A stretch of 64,000 nucleotides of DNA, taken from the NCBI GenBank assembly GCA_001915545.1, contig MNQS01000023.1, forward strand, positions 75,705 through 139,704, written 5' to 3'. Under the pieces are notes generated by a model that saw nothing but the letters and a program-made list of their open reading frames with translations, ran no database searches and was not told the DNA's origin. The stretch's first letter is position 1, and every line of letters starts with the position of its first letter. A program made the translations under genes and the position numbers. Origin of the DNA: Bacteroides sp. 43_108. Lineage in GTDB: Bacteria > Bacteroidota > Bacteroidia > Bacteroidales > Bacteroidaceae. Positions 53,853-62,447 of this stretch are shown piece by piece.

Positions 53853-54962
53853 ATGAGGATACTACTGCTAGGAGAATACAGCAACGTGCACTGGACACTG
53901 GCTGAAGGATTGCGCGAACTCGGCCACGACGTGACCGTGGTGTCGGACGGCGACAATTGGAAAAACTACCGAAGAGACATAAATCTGAAAAGGCTTTCGC
54001 TTGGTTTTGCGGGCACAGCCAGATACATGTTCGACGTGGTACGCACATTGCCTAAACTCAAAGGATACGACATCGTACAGATAATAAATCCGATGTTTCT
54101 GAGTCTGAAAGCAGAAAAGATGTATCCGTTCTACAAATATGTAAGAAAGAACAACGGAAAACTATTCATGGGTGCTTTCGGTATGGACTATTATTGGGTG
54201 AAAGCCGGAATGGATTGCAAAACCTTCCGCTACTCGGACTTCAACATCGGCGACCGCCAGCGCACCGGCGGCGAAAATGCCTTGTTCATACGCGACTGGC
54301 TGTACGGAGCCAAAGGCGAACTCAACCGCCGCGTTGCGGAAGACTGCGACGGCATCATTTCCGGATTATATGAATATGATGTGTGCTACAGACCGTATTA
54401 TGCCGACAAGCTCAGGTTCATCCCCTTCCCTATAAATATGGGGAGCATAGAACCTATAAAGCATGACGGCCACAAGACTGTCAGATTTTTCATAGGGATA
54501 CAGAAACTCAGAAGCGAATATAAAGGTACAGACATAATGCTGAAGGCTCTTGAGAGGCTGAAAGCGAAGTACCCCGACGAATGCGAAATAGTAAAGGTTG
54601 AGTCTGTTCCGTTCGACACATACAAGACGCTCATGGACAGCAGCGATGCCATACTCGACCAGCTCTATTCCTACACGCCTGCCATGAATGCACTTCTGGC
54701 CATGGCTAAAGGCCTGATTCTAGTCGGAGGCGGCGAGGAAGAAAACTACAGCATATTGGGTGAAACGGAATTGCGCCCAATCATCAACGTACTGCCGAAC
54801 GAAGACGATGTATTCAGAAAACTGGAATGGCTTGTTCAGAACAAGAATCTGATACCGAAACTTTCTGAAGAAAGCGTTGAATACATCAGACGCCACCACG
54901 ACCATGTAAAAGTGGCAAAACAATATGTTGATTTCTGGAACAGTTGCCCAAGAAAAAACTGA
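53853..54962 (+). CDS. Glycosyltransferase (GT4-like)
   Basis: GT-B-fold glycosyltransferase of 369 residues. It starts MRILLLGEYSNVHWTLAEGL, the N-terminal Rossmann part of family 4-like enzymes, with GHDVTVVSDGDNW after. The second Rossmann half includes RFFIGIQKLRSEYKGTDIML near 211-230 and the acceptor-side EEENYSILGETELRPIINV near 293-311, with the conserved Glu pair of GT4-type enzymes. It probably adds a sugar to a cell-surface glycan; donor and acceptor unknown. It converges on the acyltransferase gene of the amino-sugar cassette. Confidence 0.82.
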   Translation: MRILLLGEYSNVHWTLAEGLRELGHDVTVVSDGDNWKNYRRDINLKRLSLGFAGTARYMFDVVRTLPKLKGYDIVQIINPMFLSLKAEKMYPFYKYVRKNNGKLFMGAFGMDYYWVKAGMDCKTFRYSDFNIGDRQRTGGENALFIRDWLYGAKGELNRRVAEDCDGIISGLYEYDVCYRPYYADKLRFIPFPINMGSIEPIKHDGHKTVRFFIGIQKLRSEYKGTDIMLKALERLKAKYPDECEIVKVESVPFDTYKTLMDSSDAILDQLYSYTPAMNALLAMAKGLILVGGGEEENYSILGETELRPIINVLPNEDDVFRKLEWLVQNKNLIPKLSEESVEYIRRHHDHVKVAKQYVDFWNSCPRKN

Positions 54963-55015
54963 GCAACTGCCACCACTATAAAATCAATGCTGTACGCAAA
55001 AAAATCAGAAACGCA

Positions 55016-55960
55016 TCAAAGCTCTACGGCATAGGTGTCGTAAGCTACTCCGCGTCCGCCGAATCCTTCTTTCTGAAAAAGCAGGCCTTCGTTGAGTACT
55101 GTTCCACCTTTTTCTGTAGAAACTCCGAAATCGAGGTATTCCTGCTTGAAGCCGGCCTCAGATATGATATGGTTGAAAAGCAAATCGAGAGCTCCGCACG
55201 ATTTGCCTTCTGCATTTGCGGCTATATACTGAACATGCACCACCCTCTTGTCTACAAAAAGCAGACATCCGCCGAGAAGTCGATCGTCAGGTGCAAATAC
55301 ATTATATAATCTTATATTGTCAGGAAAACGCTCCATCAGCAGCTTTAATTCCGAGGCTGTATGCACAGGATGTACAGAATGGCACGTTGTCAATGTTTCG
55401 TCGAGCAGATGCCAATAGGCCTCAACGTCGTTTACGCAAACCACACGCAGCCCTGAAGCCTTAGCCTTGCGTATTCCTCCTTTGCGCGATTCCGTAAACG
55501 GGATTCTTGAAGAAAGAGGAATGGCTGACGAAAGTCCTCTGGCCGCAAGTTTGCCTCCCGAACGGAAAATAGCATAAAGATCTTCTTCTGACGGATAGTG
55601 GCAATAAATGTGCGGTACAGGCTTATAGAACAATGTATGTGCTTTCAGTTCGCTCCTGAAATAATCGGATGCAGAAGAAAACATCTCAAGAAGTTGCCCC
55701 CCTGTTACCCGCGGAAGCATCACGAAACCTCCGTAAGTCAATCCCTGATGTGAATAGACAGCCCGCCCTGCTCTGTCTATATTGGCAGGCAAGCAGGCTA
55801 TGCACCGTTTTTTATCGAAAAACATCAGAGAACAATCTTCAAAGCGGTCTGAATGATATTCCATGAAAGAACGGTTGAAAAGGAAGGTGCCGTTCTTGGA
55901 CATCTCCACCGTGCTGTTCCACTCTTCCTTCAAACTGCTGTTATAAGGTATCAGTTCCAT
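55016..55960 (-). CDS. FemAB/GNAT-type acyltransferase
   Basis: Cytoplasmic protein of 314 residues in the GNAT superfamily, with the FemAB-like double-domain pattern. The first half carries AVYSHQGLTYGGFVMLP near 67-83; the second half has RKGGIRKAKASGLRV near 158-172 and the acyl-CoA-site-like RLLGGCLLFVDKRVVHVQYI near 227-246. In sugar cassettes such proteins N-acylate the amino sugar made by the aminotransferase. Here it overlaps the ketoisomerase by 20 bp, so it is probably the acylation step for that amino sugar, an inference from context. Confidence 0.75.
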   Translation of the reverse strand: MELIPYNSSLKEEWNSTVEMSKNGTFLFNRSFMEYHSDRFEDCSLMFFDKKRCIACLPANIDRAGRAVYSHQGLTYGGFVMLPRVTGGQLLEMFSSASDYFRSELKAHTLFYKPVPHIYCHYPSEEDLYAIFRSGGKLAARGLSSAIPLSSRIPFTESRKGGIRKAKASGLRVVCVNDVEAYWHLLDETLTTCHSVHPVHTASELKLLMERFPDNIRLYNVFAPDDRLLGGCLLFVDKRVVHVQYIAANAEGKSCGALDLLFNHIISEAGFKQEYLDFGVSTEKGGTVLNEGLLFQKEGFGGRGVAYDTYAVEL

Positions 55961-56378
55961 TCTTCAATCTTATATATTCATTATAATCGTTCACGTATCC
56001 CTCGGCAGAATACTCGTGAGAAGCCATCACCACACATGCGGCATCAGGACTGAAATTCTTCAGGTGGCACCACACTGAAGGTGCTATATATATACCTGTA
56101 TTTGGAGAATCCAAGGTAATAGTGGTTCTTTCACGTCCGTTGTCTACAAGAATATCAAAAGAACCGCTCACGGGAAATATAACTTCTGCACATATGTTGT
56201 GGGCATGTCCGCCGCGTGTTTTTCCTTCGGGAACATTAAAAATCCAAAAAACGCGCTTTATTTCGAAAGGAATCATACTATTTTCAAGAAAACATAGCGA
56301 TCCGCGCGAATCTGTTACTTTTGGTATATTTATGAGCAAAGACCCTTCCGGGAGGTGCTTTTCGGCTGTTTTTTCCAT
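55941..56378 (-). CDS. fdtA: dTDP-sugar 3,4-ketoisomerase (FdtA/QdtA family)
   Basis: Small cupin enzyme, 145 residues, that isomerises dTDP-4-keto-6-deoxyglucose to the 3-keto form, the step before 3-amino sugars such as Fuc3N or Qui3N. The family markers are GSLCFLENSMIPFEIKRVFW near 26-45, KTRGGHAHNICAEV near 53-66, with the active-site His pair in GGHAHN, and APSVWCHLKNFSPDA near 97-111. Together with the DegT aminotransferase on the other side of the tRNAs it would make dTDP-3-amino-3,6-dideoxyhexose. rmlA and rmlB are not in the window. Whether the product is the galacto or gluco form cannot be decided. Confidence 0.88.
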   Translation of the reverse strand: MEKTAEKHLPEGSLLINIPKVTDSRGSLCFLENSMIPFEIKRVFWIFNVPEGKTRGGHAHNICAEVIFPVSGSFDILVDNGRERTTITLDSPNTGIYIAPSVWCHLKNFSPDAACVVMASHEYSAEGYVNDYNEYIRLKNGTDTL

Positions 56379-56425
56379 ATTTTTCCATTATTTGAGGGCA
56401 AAGTTAAAAAAATATCCTCAAAAAT

Positions 56426-56457
56426 TTGCACGGTATTAAAAATACGCCTACCTTCGC
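56426..56457 (+). promoter_or_regulatory. Promoter of the tRNA-Ser/tRNA-Glu transcript
   Basis: TTTG (56426-56429) and TACCTTCG (56450-56457) are separated by 20 bp. The -7 element has one mismatch from TAnnTTTG. The start near 56464 leaves a leader of about 75 nt before tRNA-Ser. Confidence 0.7.
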
Positions 56458-56539
56458 ACCGCGTTTGAGAAAAAGCCCACACATCAACAAAACCTGAAGC
56501 GCAGGAAACTAAGTTGAGGGCGAGATTCAGAACACACTT

Positions 56540-56626
56540 GGAAGGATGGGTGAGTGGCTGAAACCAGCAGTTTGCTAAACTGCCGTACGGGTTTCCGTAC
56601 CGGGGGTTCGAATCCCCCTCCTTCCG
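56540..56626 (+). tRNA. tRNA-Ser (anticodon GCT)
   Basis: Cloverleaf of 87 nt. The acceptor arm GGAAGGA (56540-56546) pairs with TCCTTCC (56619-56625), with G as discriminator. The anticodon loop TTGCTAA carries GCT, reading AGC and AGT. There is the long variable arm expected of Ser (TACGGGTTTCCGTA region) and a T arm GGGGGTTCGAATCCCCC. CCA is not encoded. Confidence 0.96.
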
Positions 56627-56651
56627 CTCCTTAGGGAGTAAAACAATAGCC

Positions 56652-56723
56652 GGCGCTTTCGTCTAGAGGCTAGGACACATGCCTCTCACGCATGGAACAC
56701 GGGTTCGATTCCCGTAGGCGCTA
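56652..56723 (+). tRNA. tRNA-Glu (anticodon CTC)
   Basis: Cloverleaf of 72 nt. The anticodon stem CATGC/GCATG encloses the loop CTCTCAC with CTC, reading GAG. The acceptor GGCGCTT pairs with AGGCGCT with G-U pairs at the first and sixth positions, and A is the discriminator. CCA is not encoded. It follows tRNA-Ser by 25 bp, so both are likely processed from one transcript. Confidence 0.93.
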
Positions 56724-56729
56724 CATAAG

Positions 56730-56761
56730 AAGGATATGCAACTTTGCATATCCTTTTTTTA
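56730..56761 (+). terminator. Terminator of the tRNA transcript
   Basis: A 12-bp perfect inverted repeat, AAGGATATGCAA (56730-56741) with TTGCATATCCTT (56744-56755), is followed by a T run to 56761. The tip must open to leave a usable loop. Confidence 0.9.
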
Positions 56762-56897
56762 TTTTTATATCTTCACACACATTCCCCGACCGAACTATAT
56801 TGAAAAAAATTCAAGCATAGAGCATAAAGCAAGAAAACGAATCTGCATGTTCGGATTTTTGTTTATATATTTGCTATCACATAAAAAAAGAAAGCAA

Positions 56898-58010
56898 GTG
56901 GACATCAGATATTTTGACTTAGCAAGAATAAACGATTCATTCAGACCTGAAATAGACGAGGCTGTCAACAACGTCATAACCTCGGGATGGTATCTCAACG
57001 GTGATGAAACAAAAAAATTCGAAAAGGAATTTGCAGAATTCACCGGATGCACACACTGCATAGGTACCGGCAACGGACTTGATGCCTTAACCATTGTGCT
57101 TAAGGCTTGGAAAAAAATATACAAATGGAACGACAACGACGAGGTGATTGTACCGGCAAACACATTCATCGCGACCGTGCTGGCCATAACAGACAGCGGA
57201 CTGAAGCCTGTATTCTGCGAACCAAAAGAATCTAATGCCCTGATGGACGAGAGCAAGCTGGAACAATATATAAACGCCAGAACACGTGCAATAATACCTG
57301 TGCATCTCTACGGACAGCTCTGCAACATGGAAGAAATAATGCATCTTGCATTCAAGAGAGGACTGAAAGTACTTGAAGATGCTTGCCAGGCACACGGTGC
57401 AAAAGACAAAAACGGTAAAAGAGCTGGCAATCTTGGCGATGCGGCAGCTTTCAGTTTCTATCCAGGAAAGAACATAGGCGCACTTGGCGATGGAGGTGCT
57501 GTGACAACCAGTGACGAAAAGCTAGCAGAAACTGTCAGGTGCATGGCCAATTATGGACAGGTACGCAAATATGTCAACGAATACAAAGGAAAGAACAGCA
57601 GGCTCGACGAAATACAGGCAGCAATCCTCAGAGTAAAGTTGCGCAGGTTGGACAGCGACAACGAGAAGAGACGAGAAATTGCAAAGAAATATATTTCGGG
57701 CATTAAGAATGATGGAATCATATTGCCTTCGTCTGAATGCATCGGACCACAGCATGTGTTCCATATTTTCGCAATAAGAACAGCCAAAAGGGATATGCTT
57801 CAGGCCAATCTGGCAATACACGGCATTCAGACACTGGTACACTACCCTTTCCCGCCTCATAAGCAGAAAGCATACGAAGAATACAACAATCTGAGTATGC
57901 CGATAGCAGAAAAATGGTCTGCAGAAGAGCTCAGCCTGCCGATGAGCCCCCTCATGCATGATGAAGAAATAGATTACATTATAAGCACCATAAACAGTAT
58001 AAAATTGTAA
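56898..58010 (+). CDS. DegT/DnrJ/EryC1 sugar aminotransferase (FdtB/QdtB-like)
   Basis: PLP-dependent aminotransferase of 370 residues from a GTG start. It aminates a keto-sugar nucleotide; with the ketoisomerase nearby the product would be a dTDP-3-amino-3,6-dideoxyhexose. Markers are [20 protein letters not shown] near 27-46, [20 protein letters not shown] near 159-178, and the PLP-lysine in [17 protein letters not shown] near 183-199. The GTG is chosen because homology begins there ([10 protein letters not shown]); an in-frame ATG at 56736 lies inside the tRNA terminator hairpin. It is separated from the cassette's other genes by two tRNAs and is on the opposite strand. Confidence 0.9.
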   Translation: MDIRYFDLARINDSFRPEIDEAVNNVITSGWYLNGDETKKFEKEFAEFTGCTHCIGTGNGLDALTIVLKAWKKIYKWNDNDEVIVPANTFIATVLAITDSGLKPVFCEPKESNALMDESKLEQYINARTRAIIPVHLYGQLCNMEEIMHLAFKRGLKVLEDACQAHGAKDKNGKRAGNLGDAAAFSFYPGKNIGALGDGGAVTTSDEKLAETVRCMANYGQVRKYVNEYKGKNSRLDEIQAAILRVKLRRLDSDNEKRREIAKKYISGIKNDGIILPSSECIGPQHVFHIFAIRTAKRDMLQANLAIHGIQTLVHYPFPPHKQKAYEEYNNLSMPIAEKWSAEELSLPMSPLMHDEEIDYIISTINSIKL

Positions 58011-58156
58011 ACTAAGGCAAAAGGATTTTCACAAAAGTTCTGCAAAGCAGGCAAAGTGAATATTATGCTGACATTTGTATGCCGAAGTAATCGGAATAAA
58101 TTCAAAAAAATCAAAAGCAACATACTGATTCACTACATTATGACAATTCTTTTTGC

Positions 58157-58164
58157 TACATTTG
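58157..58164 (+). promoter_or_regulatory. -7 element upstream of the DUF4468 gene
   Basis: TACATTTG followed by CA matches TAnnTTTG and lies 32 bp before the ATG. No TTG is seen at the right distance. Confidence 0.45.
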
Positions 58165-58195
58165 CAAGGCAAAACAATTTAAATGCTATTCAGTC

Positions 58196-58840
58196 ATGAA
58201 CAAATTCTTAATCTCACTAATGATAGTGGCACTGCCTCTGTGTGCCAACGCACAAGAAAGATATTACTTCGGCAAATCCAGAATGCCGATCAACCACAAC
58301 GAAACAGAATACATGGTGGGCGCAGTTCCAATGGAAAACGGCAAAGTTATCTTCCGTGAAACCATTGAAGCTCCGGGTAAAACGAAAGAACAGATATTCA
58401 ATGCGCTCCGTCAGTGGGCAAGCTTGAGATATATGGCCGATTCTGAAAGCGGACTGTGGACAGACAGAAACTATTTTAAGAATTTGTCTTTGGCAAAAGT
58501 AGAATCAGCAAACGAAAGTACCGGCGAAATCGTATGCAACGCCGAAGAAGAAATGGTGTTCTCAAGCAAAGCACTGTCAAAGGACTTCACAAAACTATAC
58601 TACAAGCTCAACATCAAATGTGAAGACGGTAAGGCTTCATTTACTTTGTCAAACATAAAGTACATCTATGAAGGTGCATCTGATCCTTCTATTCTGCCAG
58701 CAGAAGAATGGATTACTGACGAAGAAGCTCTGAACAAGAAAAAGACAAAATTCATACGCATAAGCGGAAAATTCAGAGTTAAAACCATCGACCTTGTAGA
58801 AAACCTCAAGGATCAGATGGCTAAAAAGATCAACGAATAA
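58196..58840 (+). CDS. DUF4468 (TBP-like fold) secreted protein
   Basis: Secreted protein of 214 residues, signal peptide ending near CANAQE (residue 21). The DUF4468 domain, a TBP-like fold typical of Bacteroidetes, covers about 50-160 (IFNALRQWASLRYMADSESG and EIVCNAEEEMVFSSKALSKD). The C-terminal part is Lys-rich. It is usually found alone in secreted proteins of this phylum, and no function is assigned. An independent promoter is likely. Confidence 0.82.
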   Translation: MNKFLISLMIVALPLCANAQERYYFGKSRMPINHNETEYMVGAVPMENGKVIFRETIEAPGKTKEQIFNALRQWASLRYMADSESGLWTDRNYFKNLSLAKVESANESTGEIVCNAEEEMVFSSKALSKDFTKLYYKLNIKCEDGKASFTLSNIKYIYEGASDPSILPAEEWITDEEALNKKKTKFIRISGKFRVKTIDLVENLKDQMAKKINE

Positions 58841-58902
58841 TATTCCCCCAATTGTAAATACTAGAATATTTAAGGAATATACTGCATAAAGAAAACCTTA
58901 AA

Positions 58903-58940
58903 AGGGGTGTTAGGCACAACAAAAAGAGCTTAACACCCTT
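58903..58940 (+). terminator. Hairpin after the DUF4468 gene
   Basis: A 13-bp stem, AGGGGTGTTAGGC (58903-58915) with GCTTAACACCCTT (58928-58940), has two G-U pairs. There is no T run, so termination is less certain than at the other hairpins. Confidence 0.55.
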
Positions 58941-58981
58941 ATGCATAAATCACAACAAACAGTTATAAATAAATTTCAGAC

Positions 58982-59251
58982 GTGAATACCGAAGATATCG
59001 ATAAAATAATAGCTGATGCTCTAGAAGAAGATAAAAAGAAGAAACATAAGTCTAGAATAAAGTCAGGAAAGGGATCAAGTGACGGAATTCTTATCGCAAG
59101 AAAAATCCTGAATATCGTATTCATGATAGGATTTGTTGCGGCTATTATCATTTATTTTGTATATCCTGACAACAAGCCTCTGTTCTTCTGTGTGGGATTC
59201 GGAGCCATGCTTCTCAAAATAACAGAATTCTTCTTACGATTCATGTTTTGA
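58982..59251 (+). CDS. Small two-helix membrane protein
   Basis: A protein of 89 residues beginning at GTG. The first 40 residues are charged and Lys-rich (DALEEDKKKKHKSRIKSGKG), and two hydrophobic helices follow at about 43-60 and 66-86. It precedes the porin by 6 bp on the same strand, so the two are likely co-transcribed. No homology recognised; a membrane accessory of the porin is possible but not shown. Confidence 0.6.
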   Translation: MNTEDIDKIIADALEEDKKKKHKSRIKSGKGSSDGILIARKILNIVFMIGFVAAIIIYFVYPDNKPLFFCVGFGAMLLKITEFFLRFMF

Positions 59252-59257
59252 GAAGAA

Positions 59258-61372
59258 ATGTGGAATCATATATACCATACTGAACTTTTGTACAACAACC
59301 ATAAAACAGCAAATCCATTGAAGCGACTATTCCAAATATTGCTGATGATTCTCATTTTACCTTCAACAATGCACGCACAGCGTATTGTGAGGGAATTGGA
59401 AACAAACAGCGACCAGAATATATCATCTCAAGAAGACTCACTGCAGCAGGAGAATGATGACGACAAGATTGTACCTGTAGATGTGCGTTCATGGACAATC
59501 AACGAAATTTTCGGCAATATGATTCCGGCCAAAGTTGACACTCTGAGCCATCAATATCAGAACAACAATCTTACAGAAGGACTAAACGGACATTACAACC
59601 ATCTTGGAAACCTCGGTTCACCACGACTTTCCAGAATATTCATGGAAAGGAAATCGCAGAAGCAGTTCATGTTTATTTCACCTTACGACATGTTCTTCGT
59701 AGAGCCCGAAAATTTCCGTTTCTATAACACAAAATCTCCATTTACAAATCTATCATACAATTTCTGCGGAACCAAAACAACCGGTGATGACCATTTCAAG
59801 GCTCTGTTTACAACCAACGCAGGCAAGGACCTGAATATCGGAGGTATTTTCGATTACATGTACGGTCAGGGCTACTACGGCAACCAGTCGACATCATTCA
59901 TGAATGGAACCGGTTTCGCATCATATACCGGCGAAAAGTACAATCTACACTTCTACTATAGTCACAACTCCATGAAGATGGCAGAAAACGGCGGTATAGA
60001 AGACGACACATACATAACCAACCCTGAAGATATCGCAAACAGCTTCACAAGCAATGATATTCCAACAGTACTGACCAATTCATGGAACAAACAGGAAAAT
60101 GACGTACTTTTCCTAAATCACAGATACAATTTAGGATTCTACAAGGAAGTCGATTTGCTTGACAGTATCAGCGACAGTACCTTGATAAAACAAGTATTCG
60201 TACCTGTCACCAGCATTTTCCATTCGTTCAAGCTTGAAAGCTACAGACGAAGATATTACTCGTACGGTACGCCGGACAACTATTTCACAAACAGATATCT
60301 AGACGGTGACACAATAAACGATAAGACAACGAACTTCTCAATCAGAAACACTCTCGGAATATCGTTGAGAGAAGGTTTCAACAAATGGGCGGCAGCCGGA
60401 ATAAGCGCATTTATAGGCTACGAACACCGAAGATTCGAATTGCCTGACACACTTTCAAACGGACGTGAAAGAAGACGCAACTACAATGAAGGAAACCTTT
60501 TTGTAGGTGGACAGATTCTGAGAACGCAGGGACGTACCTTGCACTACAACATTGACGGTGATTTCTCAATTGCCGGCGAAGACATAGGCCAATTCAGAAT
60601 AAACGGTGAAGGAGAACTCAATTTCAAACTTCTGAAAGATACAGCCCGATTGAATCTGAAGGCTTATGTTAAGAACGAAAACCCTGGATTCTATTACCGA
60701 CACTATCATTCCCAGAATACATGGTGGGACAAAGATCTGGATTATGAATTCAGAACAAGAGTAGAAGGAGCCATAACCATTGAGAGGACACGTACGAAAC
60801 TCTCTTTCGGAATAGAAAACATTCAGAACTACACATACTTTGAGAACAATGGAGGAGCCTACACTACATCTGACGGCAATACCAAATACTCAAACAACAT
60901 CAATGTCAGACAACATACCGGAAGCCTGCAGGTAATCAGTGCCAATTTGAGACAAGATTTCAAATTAGGAATTTTCCATCTGGACAATGACATAACGTAT
61001 CAAATTTCAAGCAACAAGGACGTGCTCCCATTGCCGACACTGTCGCTCTACCATAATTTGTACATCAAATTCAAAATTGCAAAAGTTCTGAAATGCGAAC
61101 TCGGTGCAGATCTGAAATTCTTTACAGAATATTATGCACCTGATTATGCACCATCAATCAACCAGTTCACCAACCAGAACAGCAAGAACAAGATAAAAAT
61201 AGGAAACTATCCTATCATCAGTGCATATGCAAACTTTGATTTGAAGCGTACCCGCTTCTACATCATGTACTATCATGCAAACCAGAGTGCAGGCAACTAC
61301 TTCTGGGCACCTCACTACCCTATCAATCCTGCATGTCTAAGATTCGGTCTGAGCTGGAACTTCTACGATTGA
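59258..61372 (+). CDS. Outer-membrane porin, Porin_10 family
   Basis: Beta-barrel outer-membrane protein of 704 residues. The N-terminal 20 residues are not signal-like; the signal peptide proper is about residues 21-41 (LKRLFQILLMILILPSTMHA), so the real start may be a downstream TTG. The family pattern is visible at VRSWTINEIFGNMIPAKVDT near 76-95 and HYNHLGNLGSPRLSRIFMER. Strongly alternating Tyr/Phe strands run to the end, which closes in FGLSWNFYD. It is a putative porin of Bacteroidetes with unknown substrate. A strong terminator follows. Confidence 0.87.
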   Translation: MWNHIYHTELLYNNHKTANPLKRLFQILLMILILPSTMHAQRIVRELETNSDQNISSQEDSLQQENDDDKIVPVDVRSWTINEIFGNMIPAKVDTLSHQYQNNNLTEGLNGHYNHLGNLGSPRLSRIFMERKSQKQFMFISPYDMFFVEPENFRFYNTKSPFTNLSYNFCGTKTTGDDHFKALFTTNAGKDLNIGGIFDYMYGQGYYGNQSTSFMNGTGFASYTGEKYNLHFYYSHNSMKMAENGGIEDDTYITNPEDIANSFTSNDIPTVLTNSWNKQENDVLFLNHRYNLGFYKEVDLLDSISDSTLIKQVFVPVTSIFHSFKLESYRRRYYSYGTPDNYFTNRYLDGDTINDKTTNFSIRNTLGISLREGFNKWAAAGISAFIGYEHRRFELPDTLSNGRERRRNYNEGNLFVGGQILRTQGRTLHYNIDGDFSIAGEDIGQFRINGEGELNFKLLKDTARLNLKAYVKNENPGFYYRHYHSQNTWWDKDLDYEFRTRVEGAITIERTRTKLSFGIENIQNYTYFENNGGAYTTSDGNTKYSNNINVRQHTGSLQVISANLRQDFKLGIFHLDNDITYQISSNKDVLPLPTLSLYHNLYIKFKIAKVLKCELGADLKFFTEYYAPDYAPSINQFTNQNSKNKIKIGNYPIISAYANFDLKRTRFYIMYYHANQSAGNYFWAPHYPINPACLRFGLSWNFYD

Positions 61373-61399
61373 TATAATTCATCTACAGTATAAAATTTA

Positions 61400-61456
61400 A
61401 TGCAGTCATACAAAGCATCATAAACCAAGCTTTTGTATGACTGCATTTTCTTTTTC
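61400..61456. terminator. Bidirectional-type terminator between porin and phosphoesterase genes
   Basis: A 16-bp perfect stem, AATGCAGTCATACAAA (61400-61415) with TTTGTATGACTGCATT (61433-61448), is followed by TTTCTTTTT on the plus strand and preceded by a T-rich reverse complement. It lies between two convergent genes. Confidence 0.85.
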
Positions 61457-61579
61457 AGCACAATGATACTCTCACGCATGTTCAATACGGCTGTTATAAC
61501 AATTCATATTGAAAATCACAGATATTAGACAAGGACATGTTCAACGACAAAACAAATCCACTATATAAAAAGGTTATAC

Positions 61580-62278
61580 CTATATTGAAGTCCAGACGCC
61601 GTCACGCTTTTCCAAATGCAGATACTTGCCATAGCGTAGACAGTCACAGAAAATAATTCTGCTACCTTGCACACCGAAACATTCCGTGACGTCTGTGACC
61701 CGGTTATGTCCGACAACCTGAGTGAAACCATGCAAAGGATTGTCAAGTTCACTGCTATCAGCCCAGAATATTCCACCTACACGTCCGCGCTCTCCGCCCC
61801 TTGCCATCCCTACTCGAAACAAAGCCCCTTGCTGATCAGCAAATGCATTGTTCAATTGGTCTGCAATAGATTTGGAAGTATCACCACGAAAATCATACCA
61901 GAACCATTCATCAGATATTCCAGCATGCGTAAAAACAACATCATCAACCTGCCAAGCATACTGAAACAAATCAAGATTGTCCAAAAACAAATTCGAAGCC
62001 TCCTCTTTTATCTGAAAGTCATAACGCGAACCGATAGCCGCATCTTCACAAAAATAATGCAGATCGTGATTGCCCAAAAGCAAAACCACATCGTGAGGCC
62101 TGTTCATTTTTAGAGATATGATTGAACAGAGATTCATCAACTGATTCTCACGCGTAACATATCCGTAAGGATCAAGATAATCACCCATAAACACAATCTT
62201 GCTATCATAATGTTTTTCAACTATATCCCTCCAGGACTCCATACCGTGTATATCCCCAATTGCAACAATAGATTCCAT
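61580..62278 (-). CDS. Metallophosphoesterase
   Basis: Calcineurin-like phosphoesterase of 232 residues. Dimetal-site motifs appear in order: AIGDIHG at 6-12, FMGDYLDPYG at 30-39, LLLGNHDLHY at 66-75, FTHAGIS at 115-121, and QVVGHNRV near 187-194. The motif pattern is close to bis(5'-nucleosyl)-tetraphosphatase/serine-threonine phosphatase-like members; the substrate is not known. Single gene, convergent with the porin gene. Confidence 0.9.
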   Translation of the reverse strand: MESIVAIGDIHGMESWRDIVEKHYDSKIVFMGDYLDPYGYVTRENQLMNLCSIISLKMNRPHDVVLLLGNHDLHYFCEDAAIGSRYDFQIKEEASNLFLDNLDLFQYAWQVDDVVFTHAGISDEWFWYDFRGDTSKSIADQLNNAFADQQGALFRVGMARGGERGRVGGIFWADSSELDNPLHGFTQVVGHNRVTDVTECFGVQGSRIIFCDCLRYGKYLHLEKRDGVWTSI

Positions 62279-62447
62279 AATTCATAATATTAAAAAGCGC
62301 CCTGAACCAAAGTGCAGTACAGAAGTTACAGCGCCCAATCCTTGAATAGTAAAATTTCACAAAGCCATCCAGAATCAATTCTGTCAAAAGCGACTAATAC
62401 AAATGTAATCAGAATTTATTCCAAAAGAACTACCGGCACACACTTTT

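Noticed and set aside
56736..56897. Longer DegT aminotransferase starting at the ATG at 56736
   Set aside because: That ATG lies inside the tRNA terminator hairpin, and the added 54 residues are not conserved-looking; homology begins at the GTG at 56898.
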